This document shows positions 42,034 through 49,555 of a stretch of DNA of 64,000 nucleotides, piece after piece; the first letter of the stretch is position 1, and each line of letters begins with the position of its first letter. Origin of the DNA: Sulfurisoma sp. Its GTDB lineage: Bacteria > Pseudomonadota > Gammaproteobacteria > Burkholderiales > Rhodocyclaceae. The position numbers and the translations under genes were made by a program. Where the stretch lies: contig JAUYFI010000087.1 of the NCBI GenBank assembly GCA_030691075.1, forward strand, positions 20,633-84,632. Reading direction: 5' to 3'. The notes under the pieces are model-generated. The model was not told the origin of the DNA. It was given only the letters and a program-made list of their open reading frames with translations, and did not search any database.

Positions 42034-44361
42034 CTATCGCCTGCTCTGGATTTCCTCTATGTAGCCAACCATGCCGGTGCGGATGTTGGCGGCATTGCCC
42101 TCGTCGGTGTCGATGTGCATGGCCAGGCGATAGTTGGGATTGACCCGCACCACCACGTCGCCGTAGATCAGTTCGCGGTCGCCCTCGACGCGCACGCGCA
42201 CGACGTACTTGTCACGCAGCCGCAGCTTCATCGCATCCTCGGACGACATGTGGATGTGGCGTTGCGCGCAGATCACGCCGCGTTCGATGCTGGCGGTGCC
42301 GTGCGAGCCCTTGAGGGTGATGCCCGGCGTGTTGGCGAGGTCGCCCGATTCGCGGATCGGCGACTGGATGCCCAGCTTGAACTGCTCGGTCATGGCAATC
42401 TCGACCTGGGTTTCCTTGCGGGTGGGGCCGAGCACGCGCACGTTGGCGATGGTGCCCTTGGGGCCGACCAGGTCGACCTTTTCCTGGCAGGCAAACTGGC
42501 CGGGCTGGGAGAGCTCGTGCTCGGGCGTGAGCTGGTGGCCGGGGCCGAACAGCTTGTCGACGTCGCCCTGCGCGAGATGCACATGGTGGGCGGAAACTTC
42601 GATGGGGATCGGCGCCGCTGCCTCATCCTGGATTGACAGCTTGATCTGGTTGCGCTCGACGGCGCGCAGCGCTTCCCACGCCACCAGCCGCTCGTCGTCG
42701 TTGGCGATGACCAGCACCGTCACGGGTGAATCGTCGGCGGAGATCACGCCGCAGCAGCCGGCGCGCTCGAGCTTGCGGTTCTTTTCCTCGTCGAGCTTGA
42801 TGCCCATGTAGGCGAGGCCCTGGCAGGCGAGGCTGCGTACGGTGGGGCTGGTCTCGCCGATGTCGCCGGTAAAGGCCAGCACGTCGACGCCGCCCATGGC
42901 GGCGACGTAGGCGCCGATGTTCTTTTTCACCTGGTAGCAAAAAGCCTTGTGCGCCAGCAGCGCGCGGTGGTGGCCCTCGGCGGCGGCCGCCTCGATCTCG
43001 TGGATGTCGCTGGAAATGCCGGAGATGCCCTTGAGGCCGCTCTCGGTGTTGATCAGCCGGCCCAGCGCCGCGGCCGACATGCCGTAGTGGTCCATCAGGT
43101 GAATCATCACGGCGGGGTCGATGCTGCCGGCGCGGCTGGCCATGATGAGGCCGTCGGACGGCGTCATGCCCATGGTGGTGTCGACCGAGCGGCCGTGGTC
43201 GATGGCGCAGATCGAGGAGCCGACGCCGAGGTGGCAGGAGACGATCTCCAGTTCGCCCAGCGGGCGCTTGAGCACCTCGGCGACCTTGAGCGAGACGTAG
43301 CGGTGCGAGGTGCCGTGGAAGCCGTAGCGGCGGATGCCCTCCTTCTTGTACAGATCGTAGGGCAAGCCGTAGAGGTAGGCGTAGGGCGCCAGCGTCTGGT
43401 GGAAGGCGGTGTCGAAGACGGCGACGTGCGGCGCCGTGGGGAAGAATTTCATCGCCTGGCGGATGCCGACCAGGTTGTGCGGGTTGTGCAGCGGCGCGAA
43501 CACCGACAGCGCCTCGATGTCATTCATCACCTGCGGCGTGATCACCGCTGCGCTGGAGAACTTTGCTCCGCCATGCACCACGCGGTGGCCGACGGCGACG
43601 ACCTCGAAGGGCGTAAACAGGTAGGCATCGTCGAGCGACTGCATGGACTCGAACAACACCTGGAGAAAATCTTCCAGCGGGAAGGCCGGGCGCTCGCGCC
43701 GCACCACCTTGCCGCCGGCCGTCAGGGTGATGCGCGCGGTGGCGGCATCGCTGTTGTCGATGATGCCATGGACGTCGTTGCGCTCGTCCTGGGTGTCATA
43801 GACGCCGAAATGGATCTGGCTCACCCCGATATCGAGCGACAGAATCTTGCCTGGCACCCCGGTCTTGAGGCTCAGCGCATAGGGGTCTGAGGATTGGGCC
43901 AGGGCGCGGTCGTGCAACTGGCGGCTGGTGATGTCGACCGCCTGGGCGCGAGAACGGTCGGCCAGCAGCTTGGCGAGATAAGTGATGGCGCGCGGGCTGA
44001 TCAGGATGCGGGTGTTGAACACCTCCTGCGGGATCATCAGCACGAAGCAGCGGTTGCCGGCGATGACGTCGGCCACCGTGCGGTCGCCGGTCAACAGCGA
44101 CATCTCGCCGAAAACATCGCCTGCCTCGAGCTTGGCTACCTGCACCCGCCCGCCGTGGCTGTCAGCCACCGAGATCTCGGCATGGCCGCTGACCAGCACG
44201 CCGAAAAAGCTGCCGGCGTCGCCGCATTCGAGGATGGCCTCGTTACCCTCGAAGGTGCGCAGTTCCGAAAGCGCCGCGATCTCCTCGAGCCCGACGGCGG
44301 CGAAGCCCTCGAACAGGGGCACGTTCTCGCTGAGGAATTTCTTGAGTTCCAGTGGCGTCAT
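42034..44361 (-). CDS. fusion of cyclic-nucleotide-binding, acetate-kinase-like and PduL phosphotransacylase domains
   Basis: A 775-residue three-part protein. Residues about 10-130 form a CRP-type effector domain (LVSGHAEISV, then GDVFGEMSLLTGDRTVAD with Glu86 and Arg94). Residues about 170-575 are an acetate-kinase domain keeping GHRVVHGG, FDTAFHQ, RYGFHGTSH, MASRAGSIDPA and FTGDIGETS. Its first motif is degenerate: D177-I-G-V180-S-Q182-I-H184 replaces N-A-G-S-S-S-I-K. Residues 584-770 are a PduL phosphate acyltransferase with zinc-binding SAHHVH (590-595) and QRHIH (700-704). It could channel acyl-CoA to acyl phosphate and ATP under control of a nucleotide ligand, or be a sensor with an inactive kinase. 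It is downstream of the MBL and HDOD genes. Confidence 0.9.
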   Translation of the reverse strand: MTPLELKKFLSENVPLFEGFAAVGLEEIAALSELRTFEGNEAILECGDAGSFFGVLVSGHAEISVADSHGGRVQVAKLEAGDVFGEMSLLTGDRTVADVIAGNRCFVLMIPQEVFNTRILISPRAITYLAKLLADRSRAQAVDITSRQLHDRALAQSSDPYALSLKTGVPGKILSLDIGVSQIHFGVYDTQDERNDVHGIIDNSDAATARITLTAGGKVVRRERPAFPLEDFLQVLFESMQSLDDAYLFTPFEVVAVGHRVVHGGAKFSSAAVITPQVMNDIEALSVFAPLHNPHNLVGIRQAMKFFPTAPHVAVFDTAFHQTLAPYAYLYGLPYDLYKKEGIRRYGFHGTSHRYVSLKVAEVLKRPLGELEIVSCHLGVGSSICAIDHGRSVDTTMGMTPSDGLIMASRAGSIDPAVMIHLMDHYGMSAAALGRLINTESGLKGISGISSDIHEIEAAAAEGHHRALLAHKAFCYQVKKNIGAYVAAMGGVDVLAFTGDIGETSPTVRSLACQGLAYMGIKLDEEKNRKLERAGCCGVISADDSPVTVLVIANDDERLVAWEALRAVERNQIKLSIQDEAAAPIPIEVSAHHVHLAQGDVDKLFGPGHQLTPEHELSQPGQFACQEKVDLVGPKGTIANVRVLGPTRKETQVEIAMTEQFKLGIQSPIRESGDLANTPGITLKGSHGTASIERGVICAQRHIHMSSEDAMKLRLRDKYVVRVRVEGDRELIYGDVVVRVNPNYRLAMHIDTDEGNAANIRTGMVGYIEEIQSRR

Positions 44362-44464
44362 GATGGCCTCGTAAATCGCCGGCGGCCGTCATCTCTGACG
44401 CGGCGGCTTGGGCAGACAGCGGGAAGTATACTGCTGCACCGCACAAAACCAAAGCGGGAATCGG

Positions 44465-45352
44465 CTAGATTTCGATTTCCAGGCCTTCGTAGGCCAGGAC
44501 AATTGCGGGATCATCCGGCCGCGAACCCGCGCGCGCCACGGCCTCGGCGAAAACGCGTTCGAGTTCGTCGTCGTCACGCGTCGGTTCATGGTGGGTGCAC
44601 ACCAGCTTCTTCGCCCCGACGCGGCGCGCCGTGGCGATGGCGCCGTCATAGGTGCCGTGACCCCAGCCGCGCTTGGCCGGATATTCCTCGATGGTGTAGG
44701 AGGTATCGACGATCAGCACGTCGACGCCGCGCATCGCCGCCTCGATGCCGGCCTGCTTCTCCTCGATATGATGCTGGTATTCGGCATGGCCCTCGTCCTC
44801 GGGCTCGTAGATGTTGAGTTCCGGTTCGTGGTCGCCGGTGAAGAACACCGACCTGCCGTTGCAGTCGATGCGGTAGCCGAGATCGATCACCGGGTGGTTG
44901 AGCAGGGTGCTGGTGACCGAGGCGTCGCCGACGACGACCGCCACGCCGACCGTCAGCGTTTCGTAGCGAATGGCAGCGCGCAGTTCGGCCTCGCGGATCG
45001 GGAAATAGCTGTATTGCATCTGCACGTCCATCACCTGGCCGATGCCCTGGCCGGAAATGATGTCGTGGGCGCCATGAATGGTCACGCTGTTGCCCGGGAT
45101 GTAGAGCGGCGTGAAAAAGGGCAAGCCCTGGATGTGGTCCCAGTGGGTGTGGGTGATGAAGATGTTGGCCGCCACCGGCAGCCGCTTGAGCAAGCTCTGC
45201 GCCAGGGCGAAGATGCCGGTGCCGCCGTCGAGGATGATCAGCGTGTCGTCGTCGCTGCGCACCTCGATGCAGGTGGTGTTGCCGCCATGGCGCACGGTGC
45301 GCGGCCCGGGCGAGGGGATGGAGCCGCGAACGCCCCAGAATTTGACCTTCAC
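44465..45352 (-). CDS. metallo-beta-lactamase-fold hydrolase
   Basis: A 295-residue MBL-fold protein. The metal site is THTHWDHIQGLPFF (HxHxDH) near residue 75, with further ligands in LNHPVIDLGYRI, TGDHEPELNIY, and LIVDTSYT and CTHHEPTRDDDELE. The opening MKVKFWGVRGSIPSPGP is that of a subgroup often encoded next to signalling proteins and annotated as phosphodiesterase-like or beta-lactamase domain proteins. It overlaps the HDOD gene as ATGA and precedes the cyclic-nucleotide-binding fusion protein by 103 bases. A role in cleaving a cyclic nucleotide is possible from context but unproven. Confidence 0.85.
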   Translation of the reverse strand: MKVKFWGVRGSIPSPGPRTVRHGGNTTCIEVRSDDDTLIILDGGTGIFALAQSLLKRLPVAANIFITHTHWDHIQGLPFFTPLYIPGNSVTIHGAHDIISGQGIGQVMDVQMQYSYFPIREAELRAAIRYETLTVGVAVVVGDASVTSTLLNHPVIDLGYRIDCNGRSVFFTGDHEPELNIYEPEDEGHAEYQHHIEEKQAGIEAAMRGVDVLIVDTSYTIEEYPAKRGWGHGTYDGAIATARRVGAKKLVCTHHEPTRDDDELERVFAEAVARAGSRPDDPAIVLAYEGLEIEI

Positions 45353-46230
45353 CTTTCAGCCCCGACCTGGGCGAAGGCCATCGCGTCGTCGACGATCTTC
45401 TGCAGGTCGCCCAGCGACAACGCGACCTGCTCCAGATCTTCGCCGAAGCGCGCCGGCGCGGCGCAGGTCTCATCGCCACGCCACGGATTGCCGGCGTCGC
45501 CGAGTTCGCGCATGCGGCTGATCTGGTTGGCGACGCGCAGGCAGTCCATCATCGCGTCGGGCGCGTGGTCGTCGCTGTGGTGATGGCGGATTACGTCGAC
45601 CAGGTGCCCGGGGAACTGCCAGCGCTCGGCCAACTTGGCGCCGATGAAGCCGTGATCGACGCCAATCACCTCGCGTTCGGACTGGTGCAGCGGCACGCCG
45701 CCGGAGCCGTCGGTGCCATAGGTGCGCTCGAGCGCCTCGCGGAATTCGGGGGCGAGATACTGCGCCAGCACGACCTTGCCGAAATCGTGCAGCAGGCCGG
45801 CGATATAACAGTCGCCCGGATCGGCCTCGCCCCTGGCGTACTGGCTGCAGAGCTGACGGCCAATGGCCGCCGTGGTCAGCGAGTGCAGCAGGTAGCGCTG
45901 GATGTCGAAGCCGGCGGCGTTCATGCGCGGCAGGATGCCGACCGCGGCGAAGGCCAGCGCCAGGTTCTTGACGGTGTTGAGGCCAAGATAGACCACCGAC
46001 TGGTTCACCGAGGTGATCTTGTTCGGCAGGCTGTAGTAGGCGGAGTTGATGACCTTCAGCACCTTCATGGTCATCACCGGATCCTTCTCGATGACCCCGA
46101 CCAGATCCTTGGGCAGGCAGTTGATGTTGCGCGTCATCTCGAGGATCTTCTGCACGCTTTTCGGGAAAGCGGGCATGCGCTCGACGGCGATACCGAGCTT
46201 CTTTTCGAGTTCTAATGAGAGTGTGCCCAC
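45349..46230 (-). CDS. HDOD domain signalling protein
   Basis: A 293-residue protein made of one HDOD domain (MPAFPKSVQKILEMTRN, LVGVIEKDPVMTMKVLKVINSAYYS, VVYLGLNTVKNLALAF, AGLLHDFGKVVLAQY). HDOD proteins are HD-like but mostly non-catalytic signalling scaffolds; here an HD pair (LLHDFGK) and IRHHHSDDH are present, so some metal binding may remain. It is the first gene of the group HDOD-MBL-fusion, which suggests a shared signal pathway. It starts 27 bases after the TauD-like gene. Confidence 0.88.
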   Translation of the reverse strand: MGTLSLELEKKLGIAVERMPAFPKSVQKILEMTRNINCLPKDLVGVIEKDPVMTMKVLKVINSAYYSLPNKITSVNQSVVYLGLNTVKNLALAFAAVGILPRMNAAGFDIQRYLLHSLTTAAIGRQLCSQYARGEADPGDCYIAGLLHDFGKVVLAQYLAPEFREALERTYGTDGSGGVPLHQSEREVIGVDHGFIGAKLAERWQFPGHLVDVIRHHHSDDHAPDAMMDCLRVANQISRMRELGDAGNPWRGDETCAAPARFGEDLEQVALSLGDLQKIVDDAMAFAQVGAER

Positions 46231-46257
46231 GACGTCGATCCGGAAAGGATCGGTCGA

Positions 46258-47154
46258 TTATAGGGCAGAGACTCGCTCGTAATAGCGCGCGCGGTAAAGC
46301 AGACGCCGCCGCTGCGGCGTTTCGGTGAATCCGCTGCGGTCGTGCAGCACGTTGTTGCAGACCAGGCCCATGCCCGGCTCGAGGCGGCCGTGCAGGGTCC
46401 ATGGCGTCGGCTGCGCCAGGATGCACTCGAGCGCCGCGACGGCGGCCCGGGTCGCCGCGTCGCCCTGCCACTGGATACTCTTGGTGCGCGCCGTGTAGCG
46501 CATGTGCAGGAAGCCCTGGCTGTCTACCGAAAACACGGGGCCCGGCTGATCGGGGCGGGCAATGCCGCCATCGTCGGTGCGCGCCGGGATGGTCATGACG
46601 TCCGGCTGCGACAGCGCGCGGATGTAATCAGGATTCTCGTCGCGCAACAGCATGTAGGCGAGCTCGTGGTCGAGCAACTGGTTGTCGCCGCCGCTGGCCG
46701 CGCTTTGCACGCAATGCAGGAGCAGGCCGCGAATGGTCCGTTCGGGGGCGTTGTAATAGCCGTCGGTGTGCCACTTGATCGGTTTGTCGGTATAGGGGAT
46801 GAACTCCTTGCGCTCGCCGCGCTCCTCGGCGCCGCGCACCGACAGCGGCGAGATGCCGTCGGTGTCGGTGAGCCAGTGGCCGTCGAGCGTCTTCAGGCCG
46901 AGCTGCAGGCCGAGCTTGCGCGGGATTTCCTTGTCGGGATCGGTGCCGGTCCGGCTGACGTAGATCGCCATGTTGGCGGTGGCGCAAAGTTCGACGATGC
47001 GTGCGCGCTCGGCCTCGGTCAGCGCCCGTGGATCGTCGATCGCGACGACGACGTCCTCGAGTCGCCGTGGCGCCAGCGCCGACTTTTTGTCCCGCCAGGC
47101 GGCGTAGGCGGCGGCGTTGTCGAGATCGAAGGGGGATACGTTCGAAGTGCTCAT
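46258..47154 (-). CDS. TauD/TfdA-family Fe(II)/2-oxoglutarate dioxygenase
   Basis: A 298-residue non-haem iron oxygenase. The iron ligands appear in IKWHTDGYYNAPE (His and Asp of HxD) and the distal His in CNNVLHDRSGF; RRLLYRARYY near the end carries the 2-oxoglutarate Arg. Family members hydroxylate small acids or release sulfite from sulfonates. Being next to a conserved unknown and the sulfur genes, it could supply sulfur compounds for dsr, but the pocket residues do not tell. A dispersed-repeat-like sequence (47064-47088) lies in its N-terminal part as DKKSALAPRR. Confidence 0.85.
   Translation of the reverse strand: MSTSNVSPFDLDNAAAYAAWRDKKSALAPRRLEDVVVAIDDPRALTEAERARIVELCATANMAIYVSRTGTDPDKEIPRKLGLQLGLKTLDGHWLTDTDGISPLSVRGAEERGERKEFIPYTDKPIKWHTDGYYNAPERTIRGLLLHCVQSAASGGDNQLLDHELAYMLLRDENPDYIRALSQPDVMTIPARTDDGGIARPDQPGPVFSVDSQGFLHMRYTARTKSIQWQGDAATRAAVAALECILAQPTPWTLHGRLEPGMGLVCNNVLHDRSGFTETPQRRRLLYRARYYERVSAL
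47064..47088 (+). repeat. dispersed 25-base repeat-like sequence in the TauD-like gene
   Basis: GCCGTGGCGCCAGCGCCGAC followed by five T, two mismatches from the copy at 27718-27742. Here the reading frame differs (DKKSALAPRR) and the peptide fits the expected family length, so a chance match is not excluded. Confidence 0.45.
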
Positions 47155-47159
47155 CGCAA

Positions 47160-47789
47160 TCACTCTCCGCCCATGCCGCTGCTGGTCTGGGCCTTCGCCT
47201 TGTCCTGCGCGCCAGGCAACTTCGCCGCTTCGCTGCCGAAGAGGCCGGCCATGGTCTTCTCCAGTGCCTTGACGGCGTCGGGCGCCTCGATGTCCATGGC
47301 CTGATCGACGACCCAGAGCTTGTCCTTTTCCGGCAGGATTTCGCGCAAGGCCGAGGCGAACATGCGCTTGAAGCCGAAATCCGGCCCGGCCGGACCGTAG
47401 TCGTACTCGCCGTAGTCGGCGCCGCGTCGGTTGAAAAGATCGATGAAAGCCCGTTGGGCGACGCCGGGTTCGGCGCTGCCGAGCAGGGCTTCGTGGCTTT
47501 CCTCGACCATTTCCGCCAACCGAGTCGCCAGCGCCGTGGTGAATTCGGCGCGCTGCCCGGCGTCGAGCGAGCGATAGGCGATGCGGTCAGCGGCGTGGGC
47601 GAGGAACACCAGGAATTCGCAGACGAAATCGAAATAGGGCTTGCCGGCGTCGATGTCGTACCAGGCCTTGCGCATCCGCTTGATCGACTCGATCGCCAGC
47701 TTCCAGGCGAGCATCGCCACCACCGAAGCGAGCATCTTCGGCGAGCGGCTGCCCTTGGCGTGGAACCGGTTGAATACGCGAACGGCCAT
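47160..47789 (-). CDS. conserved protein of unknown function
   Basis: A 209-residue soluble protein, not recognised. It is helical in appearance with aromatic-rich stretches (MRKAWYDIDAGKPYFDFVCEFLVFLAHAADRIAYRSLD) and an acidic/Gly tail ending KAQTSSGMGGE. No signal peptide, metal-binding motif or nucleotide-binding loop is visible. It lies between the DsrC-paralogue side and the TauD-like gene (five-base gap), facing the same way, which suggests co-expression with the oxygenase. Confidence 0.7.
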   Translation of the reverse strand: MAVRVFNRFHAKGSRSPKMLASVVAMLAWKLAIESIKRMRKAWYDIDAGKPYFDFVCEFLVFLAHAADRIAYRSLDAGQRAEFTTALATRLAEMVEESHEALLGSAEPGVAQRAFIDLFNRRGADYGEYDYGPAGPDFGFKRMFASALREILPEKDKLWVVDQAMDIEAPDAVKALEKTMAGLFGSEAAKLPGAQDKAKAQTSSGMGGE

Positions 47790-48005
47790 GATCAGGTCCC
47801 CAAACTACAGAGCAGCAAAGCTTTGCCGCCGAGCCGTCTCAAGGCAAAGCGGCACGCGCCGGAGGCGCAACCCCACCGGCACCCGCCCACCGCACACCGC
47901 AACAGTCGAGCGCAGCGAGCCAAATGGTCTCCCCCGCCTTGAGGCGGGGGCCGGGGGGGTGGTGGGCAATCATTCCCCTTGCCCTCCGGGCAAAGGGCGG
48001 CTACG
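47790..48005. other. intergenic spacer with hairpins
   Basis: No gene seen. The sequence contains a CCCCCGCC/GGCGGGGG hairpin near 47930-47950 with a G-rich tail and a GCAAAGC/GCTTTGC palindrome near 47816. These may end or process the transcript of the minus-strand sulfur genes before the unknown gene. Confidence 0.5.
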
Positions 48006-48020
48006 TCAGTAGCCGCCCTT
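47993..48020 (-). terminator. hairpin overlapping the stop codon of the DsrC paralogue
   Basis: A perfect 12-bp stem (AAGGGCGGCTAC with GTAGCCGCCCTT, loop 48005-48008). On the minus strand the TGA stop forms the loop. It has no long T-run, so termination strength is uncertain. Confidence 0.6.
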
Positions 48021-48344
48021 GCCGAAGGGCTTCGTCAGGCCGGCGACTTTCACGCCCTGCTTGGCGGCACCGCCATCGGGGAACAGTTCGAACAGCTTGT
48101 TGCTGGAGGCATCGGCCAGAATGCCGTCATCCTGCAGGCCCTTGATCAGGTTGCGCAGACTGGGTGTGTGGCCGTCTTCCTTGAACTTCTCGCGCAGGTA
48201 GTTGATGACGGCGCGGTGCTCGTCGGTCAGCGTCAGGCCTTGGGCGGCGGCGATGTCATTGACCGCCTCCTCGCTGAAATCGGCCTCGAGCAGGAAGCCG
48301 TCAGCGTCGGTTTCTTTTTCGACTCCATTGATAACGAAGGGCAT
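48006..48344 (-). CDS. DsrC/TusE-family paralogue lacking the C-terminal cysteines (RspA-like)
   Basis: A 112-residue DsrC-fold protein. LTDEHRAVINYLREKFKEDG and PSLRNLIKGLQDDG align with DsrC helices, and KLFELFPDGGAAKQ with the start of the DsrC arm. But where DsrC ends ACKIAGLPKPTGCV, this protein ends GVKVAGLTKPFGKGGY: both redox cysteines are gone. It therefore cannot carry sulfur as a trisulfide. Such cysteine-less members are thought to be regulatory (RspA type). It lies on the opposite strand of the dsr operon near the tandem TusA gene, while the active DsrC is encoded at 53653-53988. Confidence 0.85.
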   Translation of the reverse strand: MPFVINGVEKETDADGFLLEADFSEEAVNDIAAAQGLTLTDEHRAVINYLREKFKEDGHTPSLRNLIKGLQDDGILADASSNKLFELFPDGGAAKQGVKVAGLTKPFGKGGY

Positions 48345-48383
48345 CGGGGTTCTCCTTTGATGGGTTGTTGATGGATGAAAAAA

Positions 48384-48866
48384 CTATTTGCGGCGCAGGT
48401 AGAACTCGTGGGCGCCGCGCGAGGTCGGCAGCTTCGCCAAGAGTTCCACACCGGCGGCGCGAGTCCAGGCCTCGATGTCGGCCACCGCGCCGGGGCAGTC
48501 GCTGACCAGTTGCAGCACCTCGCCGTCCTTCATGCCGTCGAGCAGTTTTTTCGCCTCGATGATCGGACCGGGGCAGGACACGCTGCGCATGTCGAGCGTG
48601 ACGTGGGCAATCGGCGTGGACGTCGTGCCGCCAGCCTTGCGCAGGGTATAGGCGGTCTTGCCGTCGGCCTGCTTGACGCTCGCCAGCAGTTCGTTGCCGG
48701 TGTACTTGCACCAGGCACGAAGATCGTCGGCGCTGCCCGGGCAGTCGGAGAGCAACAGCATGGACTGTCCGACTTGCAGATCATCCACGATTTTCTTGGC
48801 GCCGAGCAGCGGTGCCGGGCAGGGCATGCCGGAGAGGTCCAGCGTCACAGAGGGTTTATCGGACAT
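48384..48866 (-). CDS. tandem TusA-family sulfurtransferase
   Basis: A 160-residue protein composed of two TusA domains. Domain one (1-78) has LDLSGMPCPAPLLGAKK with active Cys16; domain two (87-160) has LDMRSVSCPGPIIEAKK with Cys98. Each also has a second SDCPG cysteine (42 and 124). TusA proteins pass persulfide sulfur to DsrE and on to DsrC. A built-in pair could relay sulfur within one chain or deliver two sulfurs. It lies 39 bases upstream of the DsrC-like paralogue and 44 bases after the Cas6-like gene, on the strand opposite to the dsr operon. Confidence 0.9.
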   Translation of the reverse strand: MSDKPSVTLDLSGMPCPAPLLGAKKIVDDLQVGQSMLLLSDCPGSADDLRAWCKYTGNELLASVKQADGKTAYTLRKAGGTTSTPIAHVTLDMRSVSCPGPIIEAKKLLDGMKDGEVLQLVSDCPGAVADIEAWTRAAGVELLAKLPTSRGAHEFYLRRK

Positions 48867-48910
48867 TTTGTGTTACTCCACTCGCGTTAATATTGGATTG
48901 GACTGACTTT

Positions 48911-49537
48911 TCAGACTTCGCCCACGGCGGCAATCGCCTTGTGCGGCACGAAAATACCGCAGCCGCGCTGGCGCTGTCCGCCGAGACCCGTCGATTGCAG
49001 GCGCAGCGACTCGTCCGTCGACAGGCCATACACCATCAGGCTAAAGCCGGAGACCGCGACGCCACCGCCGTTCGACCGCCGCGCCTTGCCACAGATGAGG
49101 TACGCATTGCGGAAACCCAAGCCCCCGACTTCACTCTGGCACTCGGCCATGAACGCTGCCTCGTCCGCCGGCCCGCAGGCGACAAACGAAGAATACAACA
49201 CCGCGGCCGGCGATAGTTCGCGCAGGGCGACGCGCCCCACCTCGGCGACCCCGCCAAGGTCGAGCTGCTGGCCGCAAAGCGCCTGTGCCTGATCGATCCG
49301 GCCGCGCGGCAAGCGCAGGGTCAGGCGCGAACGGCCGGACAGATAGTGCTCGCCCGCGCCATCCGACAGTCCGCCCAACGGGTGCACTCCCGCCCGCGCC
49401 TCGTCGTCGAGCCAGGGCAGGCAACGCAACAGCTCGCCGCGCAGGCGATCGGCATAATCGGCCATGATGGCACGACCGCGCAACGCGAATATCACGTCGA
49501 CCGCATCGGCTCTCGGTTCGTCACCGGGGTTGGACAT
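48911..49537 (-). CDS. Cas6/Cmx6-like RAMP protein
   Basis: A 208-residue protein resembling the Cas6/Cmx6 family of type I-MYXAN CRISPR systems: VDVIFALRGRAIMADYADRL at the start, RSRLTLRLPRGRI in the middle and SLRLQSTGLGGQRQRGCGIFVPHK with the glycine-rich RAMP loop at the end. Cas6 enzymes cut repeat RNA. No CRISPR array or other cas gene is near. Here it sits among sulfur-transfer genes between a 70-residue unknown and the tandem TusA. It might be a domesticated RNA-binding protein. The catalytic His cannot be named with confidence. Start at 49537 (ATG) chosen; 49546 is also in frame. Confidence 0.7.
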   Translation of the reverse strand: MSNPGDEPRADAVDVIFALRGRAIMADYADRLRGELLRCLPWLDDEARAGVHPLGGLSDGAGEHYLSGRSRLTLRLPRGRIDQAQALCGQQLDLGGVAEVGRVALRELSPAAVLYSSFVACGPADEAAFMAECQSEVGGLGFRNAYLICGKARRSNGGGVAVSGFSLMVYGLSTDESLRLQSTGLGGQRQRGCGIFVPHKAIAAVGEV

Positions 49538-49555
49538 CGCCGCCATCCTTTTCGG

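Noticed and set aside
48911..49537. CRISPR system around the Cas6-like gene
   Set aside because: No direct-repeat array and no other cas genes were seen within the window.
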